Notes: generated by a model from the sequence alone, not told the origin. DNA of 13,343 bases from Oscillospiraceae bacterium (GCA_902797915.1 CADBUK010000042.1:1-13343); one strand, 5' to 3'. Positions 6,674 to 13,132 are shown, counted from the first letter of the stretch. A program made the numbers and translations.

Positions 6674-9100
6674 TTAATTAAACTTGAATTCGCCGTCGGC
6701 ATAATCAACGGTGCATTTGCCGCCCGCTTCAATTTTGTTTTCCAAAATCAGCTCTGAAAGCGGGTCCTCAATCTTTTGCTGAATTGCGCGGCGCAGAGGT
6801 CTTGCGCCGTAGACCTTATCGAAGCCTGCGTCTGCAATTGCGGAAATTGCCGAGTCTGTGAAATCAAGCTCAATGTCCATATCCTTTAATCTCTTTGCAA
6901 GAGTTTTAAGCATACGGCGTGCGATTTCCTCAATATCCTCCTTTTCAAGCTGATTGAATACTATGATTTCATCAACTCTGTTAAGGAATTCGGGCTTGAA
7001 GGTGCGCTTTAAATCCTGCATAACGAGTTCTTCAATGCTCTTGTTTTCATCAGTATCATCCCCGAAGCCGAGCGCCTTTTTGCCGTCAACAATCTTGGAC
7101 GCGCCGACATTTGAGGTCATAATGATTATTGAGTTTTTGAAGGAAACCTTGCGTCCCTGCGAGTCTGTAAGCACGCCGTCCTCCAAAATCTGAAGCAGCA
7201 TATTGAAAACGTCGGGATGCGCCTTTTCAATCTCGTCAAACAGCACTACCGAATACGGCTTGCGGCGGATTTTTTCGGTAAGCTGACCGCCGTCGTCATA
7301 GCCGACATAGCCGGGAGGCGAGCCGATAAGCTTTGAAACCGTGTGCTTTTCCATATACTCGCTCATATCAAGCTTGATAATTGCGTCCTCATTGCCGAAC
7401 ATAGCCTCTGCAAGCGCTTTGCAAAGTTCTGTTTTACCGACGCCCGTGGGACCGAGGAAGATGAACGAGCCGAGAGGTCTTGCGGGGTTTTTAATGCCAA
7501 CCCTGCCGCGCCTGATTGCGCGTGCGATTGACGATACCGCTTTATCCTGACCTACAATCCTTTCGTGCAGAATCTGCTCCATATTAAGCAGCTTTTCGGA
7601 CTCCTCTTTTGTAAGCTGGGTTACGGGAATGCCCGACCAGGAGGAAACAACGTTTGCTATATCCTCGGTGCTGATTTCCATAACCTCGCGCGTTGAGGAA
7701 TTCTTCCACTTTTCCTTTTCCTCTGCAAGCAGGGTTTGAAGCGACTGAACCTTATCGCGCAGCTTGGCGGCATTTTCATAATCCTGAGAATGAACCGCTG
7801 CGTCCTTTTCCTGCTCAAGACGTTTGATTTCGCGCTCCATTTCCTTTAAATTCGGAGGCGCCGTAAACGCCTTTAAGCGAACGCGGGACGCCGCCTCGTC
7901 AATAAGGTCAATTGCCTTATCGGGCAGGAAACGGTCTGCAATATAGCGCGAGCTCATTTTAACCGCGGTGTCAATTGCCTCGTCGGTAATTTTAACCTTA
8001 TGATGAGCCTCGTATTTATCACGCAGTCCCCTGAGGATTTCAACCGTTTCCTCCTCGGTGGGCTCGCCCACCATTACGCTCTGGAAACGGCGCTCAAGCG
8101 CCGCGTCCTTTTCAATATTCTTTCTGTACTCGTCAATTGTGGTTGCGCCGATAACCTGAATTTCGCCCCTTGCAAGCGAGGGTTTCAGGATATTAGCCGC
8201 GTCAACGGCGCCCTCTGCGGCGCCCGCGCCCATAATCGTATGCACCTCGTCAATGAACAGGATAACGTTCTTTGCCGCCTTAACCTCGTCCATCGCTTTT
8301 TTAATTCGCTCCTCAAAATCTCCGCGGTACTTTGTGCCCGCAACCATTGAGGTTAAGTCAAGGGCTACAATCTTTTTGCCCTCAAGAAGCTCGGGCACCT
8401 CGCCCTTAACTATTTTAAGCGCAAGCCCCTCTGCGATAGCGGTTTTACCTACGCCCGGCTCACCGATTAAGCAGGGGTTGTTTTTCGTGCGGCGGGAAAG
8501 GATTTGGATTACCCTTTCAATCTCCGCGTCCCTGCCGATAACGGGGTCGCTTTTGCCGTCCCTTGCCTCCTCGGTTAAATCCTTGCCGAATTCATCAAGG
8601 GTTGGGGTATTGCTTTTACCCTTCTTTGCGGACGACTTGCCGCCCCTGCCCTGTACGTCGCCTCTGCTTAAATCCGTAATAAGCTCCTGCAACGCCTGCT
8701 CCTCGTCAATTCCGAGGGAGTTGAGCAGCTTTACAGCGCTTGAATCGGAATCCTTAAGCATTGCAAGCACAAGATGCTCCGTGCCTACAAACGAATTGCG
8801 CATACTTCTTGCAATCTGGAAGCCAAGCTCAATAATGCGCTTTGCATTAGGTGTAAATTCATCGGGAGAAAGCCTTGTGGGGCTGCCCACTCCGATATGC
8901 TCGCGGATAAGAGAATCAATCTCGTCAAAATCCGCGCCCTTGTCTGCGAGCAGCTGAGCGCCAAGACCGCTGCCCTCTTTAAGAAGCCCGATAAGAATAT
9001 GCTCCGAGCCGATATAATTGTGGCCGTAATTTTCAGCCGCTTTAATTGCCATATTTAAAGCGTCATTTGCCTTTTGTGTGAAGTTATTGAACTTATACAT
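6674..9100 (-). CDS. clpC: ClpC, AAA+ unfoldase of the ClpCP protease
   Basis: The product is 808 residues, a usual ClpC length. Two Clp_N repeats (about 1-145) are followed by AAA domain 1, with Walker A GEPGVGKT (213-220) and Walker B LFIDEVH (281-287). Next are the coiled M/UVR region (about 420-465, which in the family binds McsA/MecA-type adaptors) and AAA domain 2, with Walker A GPTGVGKT (550-557) and Walker B VVLFDE (618-623). The C-terminal small domain follows. An LGF tripeptide in the AAA2 loop (around 674) fits the ClpP-docking loop (VGF in Bacillus). ClpC unfolds substrates, including phospho-arginine-tagged ones, for ClpP. The frame opens with GTG at 9109, but ATG at 9100 is preferred because GGCGGTGAT lies ideally before it and the GTG is part of that site. 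Last gene of the ctsR operon, so under CtsR control. Confidence 0.97.
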   Translation of the reverse strand: MYKFNNFTQKANDALNMAIKAAENYGHNYIGSEHILIGLLKEGSGLGAQLLADKGADFDEIDSLIREHIGVGSPTRLSPDEFTPNAKRIIELGFQIARSMRNSFVGTEHLVLAMLKDSDSSAVKLLNSLGIDEEQALQELITDLSRGDVQGRGGKSSAKKGKSNTPTLDEFGKDLTEEARDGKSDPVIGRDAEIERVIQILSRRTKNNPCLIGEPGVGKTAIAEGLALKIVKGEVPELLEGKKIVALDLTSMVAGTKYRGDFEERIKKAMDEVKAAKNVILFIDEVHTIMGAGAAEGAVDAANILKPSLARGEIQVIGATTIDEYRKNIEKDAALERRFQSVMVGEPTEEETVEILRGLRDKYEAHHKVKITDEAIDTAVKMSSRYIADRFLPDKAIDLIDEAASRVRLKAFTAPPNLKEMEREIKRLEQEKDAAVHSQDYENAAKLRDKVQSLQTLLAEEKEKWKNSSTREVMEISTEDIANVVSSWSGIPVTQLTKEESEKLLNMEQILHERIVGQDKAVSSIARAIRRGRVGIKNPARPLGSFIFLGPTGVGKTELCKALAEAMFGNEDAIIKLDMSEYMEKHTVSKLIGSPPGYVGYDDGGQLTEKIRRKPYSVVLFDEIEKAHPDVFNMLLQILEDGVLTDSQGRKVSFKNSIIIMTSNVGASKIVDGKKALGFGDDTDENKSIEELVMQDLKRTFKPEFLNRVDEIIVFNQLEKEDIEEIARRMLKTLAKRLKDMDIELDFTDSAISAIADAGFDKVYGARPLRRAIQQKIEDPLSELILENKIEAGGKCTVDYADGEFKFN

Positions 9101-9104
9101 ATCA

Positions 9105-9113
9105 ATCACCGCC
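9105..9113 (-). promoter_or_regulatory. Shine-Dalgarno site that sets the clpC start
   Basis: The minus strand reads GGCGGTGATTGATATG. GGCGGTGAT differs from the ideal GGAGGTGAT by one base and its GGCGG ends 8 bases before the ATG at 9100. The upstream in-frame GTG at 9109 lies inside this site and is unlikely to be the start. The resulting N-terminus MYKFNNFTQKA lines up with known ClpC starts. Confidence 0.75.
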
Positions 9114-9131
9114 TTTGGTAATTATCGTATT

Positions 9132-10121
9132 TTACAGTTTAGCCCTCACAATCTCTGCGCGCAGCTTCGGTGCAAGTTCAGGCGAATCCTCGCTTTGAGA
9201 ATCGGAAAGCACGGTGCCGTCCGCAAGATTGTGAATAAGCCAGCCGATTGTGTCAACCTCGGTTTCAAAAAAGCCGAGCGCGACACCGAGGCGCACGTCG
9301 GATATTAGCGAAATAAATTCCGCAAAGCCGAGCTTTCGCGCCATTTTTAAAGTGCCCATACTGCGATAGAGCCTATCCTCCCAGCGCTCGCTGTTTTTCA
9401 TCGTTTCTCTCAGATTGCGCTCCTGAAGGATTATCTGCGCAGCAACGGAATTCATATTCTCAATTGCCGCGGCTTCAGTTATGCCAAGGGAAATCTGGTT
9501 TGTTAACACATAAAACGCGCCGTTTTCCTTGTACATCGGGCGGAGGGAAATGCCCAGCTTGCCAACCATTGAGGCAAGTCTGCCGATGCCGCCGTTTTCC
9601 TTGATTGCGGGCAGATGAAGACCTACGGACGCTTTCATACCCGTGCCGATATTCATGGGGCTGGCAGTTAAAAAGCCGAGCCTTTCATCAAACGCAATCG
9701 GCAGATTGCCGATGAAAACGTCATCAATACGGTTTGCCCTTTCATAAGCCGATTTTAAATCAAGCCCCGGTGCAAAGGCGGTAATTCTAATATGGTCCTC
9801 CTCGCAGAGCATAACCGACGCATTTTCGTCGTTTGAAAGAAGGAACGCTCCCTTTTCCCTTGCAAATTCAGGGCTGATTGCCTGCTTTTCCGCATAAGAA
9901 ATTGCTTTGATATCCGAAGCGGAATTCAAATCAATAAGGTTAAACTCGCCCGCAAGCTCTGAATTCTTGACGGTTGCAAACAGTTTTTTAACAGTGCCCC
10001 TTTTTACCTCGGGGCTGATTTTGCTTTTGAACGGAACGTCAGCAAGATTTCTTGCAAGCCTTATTTTTGAGAACAGGACGACATCGTTGTCTGCCCCGCC
10101 GCCGTTATACCAGTTAGCCAT
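9132..10121 (-). CDS. mcsB: McsB protein-arginine kinase, with Cys-to-Ser change and short C-terminus
   Basis: This 329-residue phosphagen-kinase-type enzyme uses ATP to phosphorylate arginines on proteins, marking them for ClpCP and disabling CtsR. Visible motifs are SKIRLARN (18-25), CEEDHIRI (106-113), GFLTASPMNIGTGMKAS (149-165), LTNQISLG (206-213) and NSVAAQIILQER (224-235). Two features are odd. In the family motif LTSCPTNxGTG the Cys is the conserved active-site residue; here the aligned residue is Ser154 (codon AGC at 9660-9662). The protein is also about 30 residues shorter than Bacillus McsB (363), ends in LRAEIVRAKL, and shows no RDxxRA allosteric motif. The ATG lies 6 bp after the mcsA stop codon, with AGGAGGG inside the end of mcsA. 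Identity by motif and operon position is firm; activity level is uncertain. Confidence 0.93.
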   Translation of the reverse strand: MANWYNGGGADNDVVLFSKIRLARNLADVPFKSKISPEVKRGTVKKLFATVKNSELAGEFNLIDLNSASDIKAISYAEKQAISPEFAREKGAFLLSNDENASVMLCEEDHIRITAFAPGLDLKSAYERANRIDDVFIGNLPIAFDERLGFLTASPMNIGTGMKASVGLHLPAIKENGGIGRLASMVGKLGISLRPMYKENGAFYVLTNQISLGITEAAAIENMNSVAAQIILQERNLRETMKNSERWEDRLYRSMGTLKMARKLGFAEFISLISDVRLGVALGFFETEVDTIGWLIHNLADGTVLSDSQSEDSPELAPKLRAEIVRAKL

Positions 10122-10127
10122 TTTGTT

Positions 10128-10670
10128 TTAACCCTCCTGTGAGATTTCCTTGATTTTATCTCTGAGCACCGCTGCGTCCTCAAAGCGCTGTTCCTTAATC
10201 GCCTGTTTCAATTCCCTTTTAAGAGAATGAAGGCTGTTTTCGGAATGCTCTGCGCTGTCGGCAGAGGTGTTAACCTCAGGCTCAGCCTCGTCCTCAACCT
10301 CGGTGTAGCTGACGTTTTTACCGATGTGGTTTGCCTTGCCGTGAAGCTTTACAATTGAGGGTTCAAGCTTATCCGCAAACTTTGAATAGCAGTTTGCACA
10401 GCCAACCTTGCCGCTCTTAACAATATCGTTGAACGTTGAGCCGCAGGTTTCGCACCTTTCAATGCCCGAAAGTAAATTCATTGCGGGAATTCCCGCGCCG
10501 AGCAGGCTGCCGAAAAAGCTGTCGTTAAAGAAGTTTTCAGTCCTGAACTCGTCCATTACGCCAAGCTCTGCGGCGCACTCGCTGCAAAGGTGCATTTCGG
10601 TTTTAGTTCCGTTAATATTTTTTCTGATGTGGGTTGTTGCTTCCCTTTCGTTGCAATGTGTGCATTTCAT
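10128..10670 (-). CDS. mcsA: McsA, zinc-finger activator of McsB
   Basis: The product is 180 residues with four CxxC pairs: C3/C6, C29/C32, C73/C76 and C91/C94. These form two four-Cys zinc-binding modules. The C-terminal UVR motif (about 147-178) is rich in Leu and charged residues and contains EDAAVLRDKIKEI. A variable acidic linker (about 120-145) lies between. In the known system McsA binds and activates McsB, links it to ClpC, and has been tied to metal and oxidative stress through its cysteines. It is the second gene of the CtsR operon, 46 bp after ctsR and 6 bp before mcsB. AAAGGA upstream of the ATG gives a ribosome site with a slightly long 10-base spacing. All eight cysteines are present, so nothing suggests decay. 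Confidence 0.94.
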   Translation of the reverse strand: MKCTHCNEREATTHIRKNINGTKTEMHLCSECAAELGVMDEFRTENFFNDSFFGSLLGAGIPAMNLLSGIERCETCGSTFNDIVKSGKVGCANCYSKFADKLEPSIVKLHGKANHIGKNVSYTEVEDEAEPEVNTSADSAEHSENSLHSLKRELKQAIKEQRFEDAAVLRDKIKEISQEG

Positions 10671-10716
10671 TGTAAATCAATCCTTTCACAATAAGTATTT
10701 GTTCGATAATCGGTCC

Positions 10717-11166
10717 TTAATCAATATATGCAAGCAGCATTTGTTTAAATTGCTTTGCGCGGACCGAATTTTTTTCCTTTGCTTCAATGCCCTTGAAATT
10801 TGAATCTGCCGTTGCCGCAATCAGCAGCTTGGCGCTTCTGTCATCAATCAAGCCCTGATAATTCAGATTGTAAATCTGCGCTCTGGCAGTGCGTTCGTCA
10901 AGCTCCTCGCCTACGCTGTTAATGAGCGCCACAATCGCCGAATCCTTTGAATTTGCCCTTGTGATGTATATACAGCCACCGCCGCCCCTGCGGCTTTCAA
11001 TGCGGTAGCCCTGCTCGGGCGTAAAGCGCGAGGTTATAACATAATTTATCTGGCTGGGAACGCAGCCGAGGCGCGACGCCAAATCGTTTCGCCTTATCTG
11101 AATTGTTGAGTTATTATCGTCAAACATATCAAGAATCATATCCGCTATTACATCTGACATATTCAC
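10717..11166 (-). CDS. ctsR: CtsR transcriptional repressor of class III stress genes
   Basis: This 149-residue dimeric winged-helix repressor has the diagnostic CVPSQINYVITSRFTPEQGY segment (residues about 35-54) followed by the glycine-rich wing ESRRGGGGCIYI (about 57-68), whose Arg/Gly tetraglycine loop reads DNA and senses temperature in the family. The C-terminal half (about 75-149) is the dimer domain and McsB-control region. It binds tandem RGTCAAA heptads and represses its own operon; three such operators lie just upstream. The start is uncertain: GTG at 11166 is preceded by GGAAGTGAT at good distance, while ATG at 11160 is preceded by AAGG 6 bases upstream. The two differ by two residues. 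First gene of the operon. Confidence 0.95.
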   Translation of the reverse strand: MNMSDVIADMILDMFDDNNSTIQIRRNDLASRLGCVPSQINYVITSRFTPEQGYRIESRRGGGGCIYITRANSKDSAIVALINSVGEELDERTARAQIYNLNYQGLIDDRSAKLLIAATADSNFKGIEAKEKNSVRAKQFKQMLLAYID

Positions 11167-11239
11167 CCTTAATCACTTCCTATACCGTTAGCAGTAAAGC
11201 CTTTTTGTTTTGTCAAAGCGGATTATTATTACTTTTGAC

Positions 11240-11256
11240 TTTGACTTTCCTTGACT
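11240..11256 (-). promoter_or_regulatory. CtsR operator 1, at and below the transcription start
   Basis: On the minus strand AGTCAAG-GAA-AGTCAAA matches the CtsR consensus RGTCAAA-NAN-RGTCAAA with one change. A further AGTCAAA heptad (11234-11240) abuts it on the promoter-distal side, sharing one base. It lies where transcription from the promoter at 11267-11295 should begin and just beyond, so binding would block initiation or clearance. Confidence 0.8.
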
Positions 11257-11266
11257 TTCTATTGCT

Positions 11267-11295
11267 ATATTAGCACAAAGGTCAAAGAAAGTCAA
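11267..11295 (-). promoter_or_regulatory. Sigma-A promoter of the ctsR operon
   Basis: On the minus strand the -35 TTGACT (11290-11295), a 17-base spacer and the -10 TAATAT (11267-11272) are preceded by TGC, giving an extended -10. It is the best promoter in the window. The -35 and spacer are covered by operator 2, and the expected start near 11260 borders operator 1, so CtsR repression can be read directly from the sequence. Confidence 0.85.
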
Positions 11296-11296
11296 G
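11280..11296 (+). promoter_or_regulatory. CtsR operator 2, over the -35 and spacer
   Basis: GGTCAAA-GAA-AGTCAAG on the plus strand matches the heptad-NAN-heptad consensus with one change at the last base. It is oriented opposite to operators 1 and 3 and overlaps the -35 element of the ctsR promoter. Confidence 0.8.
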
Positions 11297-11302
11297 AACT
11301 TT

Positions 11303-11319
11303 TTTGACTTTTTTTGACC
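11303..11319 (-). promoter_or_regulatory. CtsR operator 3, perfect consensus, upstream of the -35
   Basis: On the minus strand GGTCAAA-AAA-AGTCAAA is a perfect match to the CtsR consensus. It lies 7 bp upstream of operator 2, so adjacent dimers could contact each other. It sits about 15 bp from the terminator of the upstream small gene. Confidence 0.85.
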
Positions 11320-11333
11320 TTTATTTTTTGCGC

Positions 11334-11368
11334 AAAAAAAGACCGCCCGCTACTGCAGGCAGTCCTTT
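11334..11368 (-). terminator. Minus-strand terminator of the 38-residue peptide gene
   Basis: In the minus-strand RNA GACUGCC pairs with GGCGGUC (11358-11364 with 11341-11347), with one U-G wobble, followed by seven U. On the plus strand the same position would be a C-A mismatch, so the stem is built for the minus strand. It begins about 15 bases after the stop codon of the small gene and insulates it from the ctsR promoter. Confidence 0.75.
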
Positions 11369-11382
11369 AAAAACATTTACAA

Positions 11383-11499
11383 TTAACCACAGCAGGAATT
11401 GCAACCACAATCGTTGTTATTGTTGTTGAAACCGCCGATGAGAAGGATTATAACAAGAAGGATAATCCAATAAGAACCGCAGCTGTTACCGCAACCCAT
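11383..11499 (-). CDS. 38-residue Cys/Gly-rich single-pass membrane peptide
   Basis: The small gene encodes a peptide starting MGCGNSCGSYW, then a hydrophobic helix IILLVIILLIGG (about residues 12-23), an asparagine run (25-29) and a tail DCGCNSCCG. That gives six cysteines in 38 residues. A textbook GGAGG (11507-11511) lies 7 bases before the ATG, and a terminator follows the stop, so it looks like a complete transcription unit. The layout (Met-Gly-Cys-Gly head, one hydrophobic segment) recalls small YjcZ-like sporulation-associated peptides of Bacillota, but the Cys-rich tail differs and the match is only by eye. An in-frame ATG at 11553 would extend it to 56 residues, but that start lies inside the mobile-element-like sequence and has no good ribosome site. 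Confidence 0.75.
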   Translation of the reverse strand: MGCGNSCGSYWIILLVIILLIGGFNNNNNDCGCNSCCG

Positions 11500-11506
11500 A
11501 ACGCAA

Positions 11507-11511
11507 CCTCC
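11507..11511 (-). promoter_or_regulatory. Shine-Dalgarno site of the 38-residue peptide gene
   Basis: GGAGG on the minus strand lies 7 bases before the ATG at 11499. It is the main evidence that this short frame is translated and that translation starts there rather than at the in-frame ATG at 11553. Confidence 0.8.
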
Positions 11512-11518
11512 ATTCAAG

Positions 11519-11539
11519 CAGGCGCAAACTAACAAATCC
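11519..11539 (+). repeat. Left terminal inverted repeat of the MITE-like element
   Basis: This 21-base repeat starts CAGGCGCAAACTAAC and matches the complement of 11776-11796 at 19 positions. It lies 7 bp upstream of the ribosome site of the small peptide gene. Confidence 0.75.
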
Positions 11540-11775
11540 GAATCGGTTTTCATTAGTTGATTCGCCCTTATATTTTGTTAAAAATACTCGGAATACGCGA
11601 AGTATTCCTGCGTTTTTTGCCGCATCTAAGACCAAATCAAATTAATGAAAACTGCAAAGCACTTAAAATGCAGTTAGTTAATATGAAGTTTGGTGTCTTG
11701 AGATTGCAGCCTTGGTTGCGCAAGGCAAAAGCGAAAACGCCAAAATTCGCTTATATAACGCATTTTAAGCGTTTT

Positions 11776-11796
11776 GGATTTTTTAGCTTGCGCCTG
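11776..11796 (-). repeat. Right terminal inverted repeat of the MITE-like element
   Basis: Read on the minus strand it begins CAGGCGCAAGCTAAA. It differs from the left repeat at two of 21 positions (A/G and C/A). It ends 49 bp beyond the SDR stop codon. Confidence 0.75.
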
Positions 11797-11845
11797 TAAG
11801 AGCTCTTTCACAACATACTATGTTAAAACTATACTTTTGTTACAA
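11797..11845. other. Gap after the SDR gene without a strong terminator
   Basis: The stretch holds two small palindromes, AAGAGCTCTT (11799-11808) and AACATACTATGTT (11812-11824), but no GC-rich stem followed by a T run. The SDR transcript may therefore read into the MITE-like element, whose hairpins could end it. Confidence 0.4.
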
Positions 11846-12517
11846 TCAAATTACTATTCCGCCCGAAACGGATAAATCAACGCCTGTAATATAATTATTC
11901 TCCTCAAGGAATAGAACGGCGTTTGCAACTTCCTCAGCAGTGCCGAGCCTTCCGAGCGGCACCTCCTGCTCGAGCTCTTCCCTGCCGAACCGGGCGTTCA
12001 TTCGGGTATCAATAATTCCCGGTGAAACACAGTTGACCGTAACCCCGCTCGGCGCAAGCTCCTTTGCAAGCGCTTTGGTAAAGCCGATAACGCCCGCCTT
12101 GCTCATTGAATAAAGCGTTTCGCACGAGGCGCCGACCTCGCCCCACATTGACGAGATATTAACTATTGCGCCGCCGTGCTGCTTTACCATAAGGCGCGAA
12201 GCCTCCTTGGCGCAGAAGTACACCGCGCGGGAATTGACCGCCATAAGACTGTCATAATCCTCGGGCGTAGTGTCGTGAACCATTTTTACAAGGCTGACGC
12301 CTGCGCAGTTTACAAGCACGTCAAGCGAGGAAAAGCCCGCAAACAGCGCGCTTATTTCGTCAGTGCTTTTAAGATTGCATTTTACCGCATTAACGCCGTC
12401 AAATTCGGGAGCGGTATTATTATAGGTTATATATACCTGATAACCTTTTTCGGCAAAAAGGCGGGCGCAAGCCGCGCCGATACCCGTTGCGCCGCCCGTT
12501 ATAAGTACATTTTTCAT
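11846..12517 (-). CDS. Short-chain dehydrogenase/reductase, FabG-like
   Basis: This 223-residue classical SDR has a Rossmann fold. The cofactor motif TGGATGIG is at 7-14, NCAG (variant of NNAG) at 70-73, catalytic Asn95, Ser123 and Tyr136-x3-Lys140 (YSMSK), and the PG motif SPGIIDT at 165-171. The C-terminus GVDLSVSGGIVI is typical. Such enzymes reduce 3-oxoacyl-ACP or other carbonyls with NAD(P)H. The catalytic set is complete, and at 223 residues it is slightly short (usual about 240-250). It is not inside a fatty acid synthesis cluster, so calling it fabG would be a guess. GGTGAT just before the ATG provides the ribosome site. It diverges from the gene at 12610. Confidence 0.88.
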   Translation of the reverse strand: MKNVLITGGATGIGAACARLFAEKGYQVYITYNNTAPEFDGVNAVKCNLKSTDEISALFAGFSSLDVLVNCAGVSLVKMVHDTTPEDYDSLMAVNSRAVYFCAKEASRLMVKQHGGAIVNISSMWGEVGASCETLYSMSKAGVIGFTKALAKELAPSGVTVNCVSPGIIDTRMNARFGREELEQEVPLGRLGTAEEVANAVLFLEENNYITGVDLSVSGGIVI

Positions 12518-12548
12518 ATAATCACCGATAACATCTTAACATAAAAGA

Positions 12549-12577
12549 TTGCACTTTTCAATTAAATATGATATTAT
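12549..12577 (+). promoter_or_regulatory. Candidate sigma-A promoter for the 167-residue gene
   Basis: The -35 TTGCAC (12549-12554), a 17-base spacer and the -10 TATTAT (12572-12577) are preceded by TGA as an extended -10. The start of the gene is about 33 bases beyond the -10, leaving room for a leader with the GAGG ribosome site. Confidence 0.6.
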
Positions 12578-12609
12578 ATTGCTCAAATAAGGATTAAGAG
12601 GGCTTACCT

Positions 12610-13113
12610 ATGGAAAGAGAGTTTTACACAATTTCAATTTATGTTGACGCGGATGAGAATTTAATCGGCATACCCTGCGGCGAAAGCGAGCAGTACGGCA
12701 TTGCGGATATTGACACGGTTATGCTGTTAAAGCACCCCTACTCCGCAGAGCAGGTAGAGGATTTTATTGATAAGGTTATCGACGCGTGCTACACAAAAAA
12801 GCATAATGACGACAACCCCGTTTCCACCATTGAGAGATACACAAAGAAAAAGGGCTTTATCAACGCCACCGCGGATTTAACGCTGATTTCAATTGTTAAG
12901 CACAACGGCACCTACTCAATTATGCCTACCTTTAACGATTACGAAAGAGGCCCGCTCTGCATTGACGACGACGAAAGAATTATTGTTGAAAATTATAATT
13001 CAGGCGAGCTTTACGAGCATATTCACGATATTATTATGGTTTACGTTAAAGCAAACGCCTTTTACAAAGAAATGGCAGAGGTTGAGGCAAGAAAGCAGAA
13101 AAACGAACAGTAA
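12610..13113 (+). CDS. Uncharacterised 167-residue cytosolic protein
   Basis: I do not recognise the family. The protein is acidic, has no signal peptide or membrane segment, and seems a single mixed alpha/beta domain. It starts MEREFYTISIYVDADENLIG and ends in a charged Lys/Glu/Gln-rich helix (about 148-167, EMAEVEARKQKNEQ). Segments that could be conserved are GIPCGESEQYGIADIDT (20-36), the basic stretch IERYTKKKGF (74-83) and GPLCIDDDERIIV (113-125). The ATG follows GAGGG at a distance of about 8 bases and a candidate promoter at 12549-12577. A perfect terminator follows 19 bp after the stop codon, so it is a single-gene unit. It is certainly coding by these signals, but its function is unknown. 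Confidence 0.8.
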   Translation: MEREFYTISIYVDADENLIGIPCGESEQYGIADIDTVMLLKHPYSAEQVEDFIDKVIDACYTKKHNDDNPVSTIERYTKKKGFINATADLTLISIVKHNGTYSIMPTFNDYERGPLCIDDDERIIVENYNSGELYEHIHDIIMVYVKANAFYKEMAEVEARKQKNEQ

Positions 13114-13132
13114 AAACTTATACGATTGCATT

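Larger units (their letters stand above)
11519..11796. mobile_element. MITE-like 278-bp element with terminal inverted repeats
   Basis: The two ends are inverted copies: 11519-11539 and the complement of 11776-11796 agree at 19 of 21 positions, beginning CAGGCGCAA. The match stops sharply at both outer edges. Inside are further hairpins: 11521-11566 (GGCG and AACTAA arms), 11590-11608 (GGAATAC/GTATTCC), 11641-11682 (ATTAA and AACTGCA arms) and 11718-11793 (GCGCAAG/CTTGCGC with inner AAAACGC/GCGTTTT). No credible coding frame or transposase is present. This fits a non-autonomous transposable element; a structured RNA is the alternative. No clear target-site duplication is seen at the flanks. 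It fills most of the 346-bp gap between the small peptide gene and the SDR gene. Confidence 0.6.

Noticed and set aside
8253..8957. Plus-strand open frame of 234 residues inside clpC
   Set aside because: Antisense shadow of a highly conserved gene; Ser/Leu-rich with no motif.
11590..11620. GGAATAC/GTATTCC hairpin followed by TGCGTTTTTT as a plus-strand terminator
   Set aside because: No plus-strand gene lies upstream to be terminated and the T run is offset by three bases; it is more likely an internal palindrome of the element.
11557..11799. Plus-strand open frame of 80 residues within the MITE-like element
   Set aside because: It starts with TTG without a ribosome site, spans the hairpins and the right repeat, and is basic low-complexity sequence; it is better explained as chance reading of the element.
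12533..12561. Minus-strand promoter for the SDR gene: TTGAAA, 17-base spacer, TAAGAT with extended TG
   Set aside because: Transcription would begin about at the ribosome site (12521-12526), leaving almost no leader, and the -10 matches only 4 of 6 positions.
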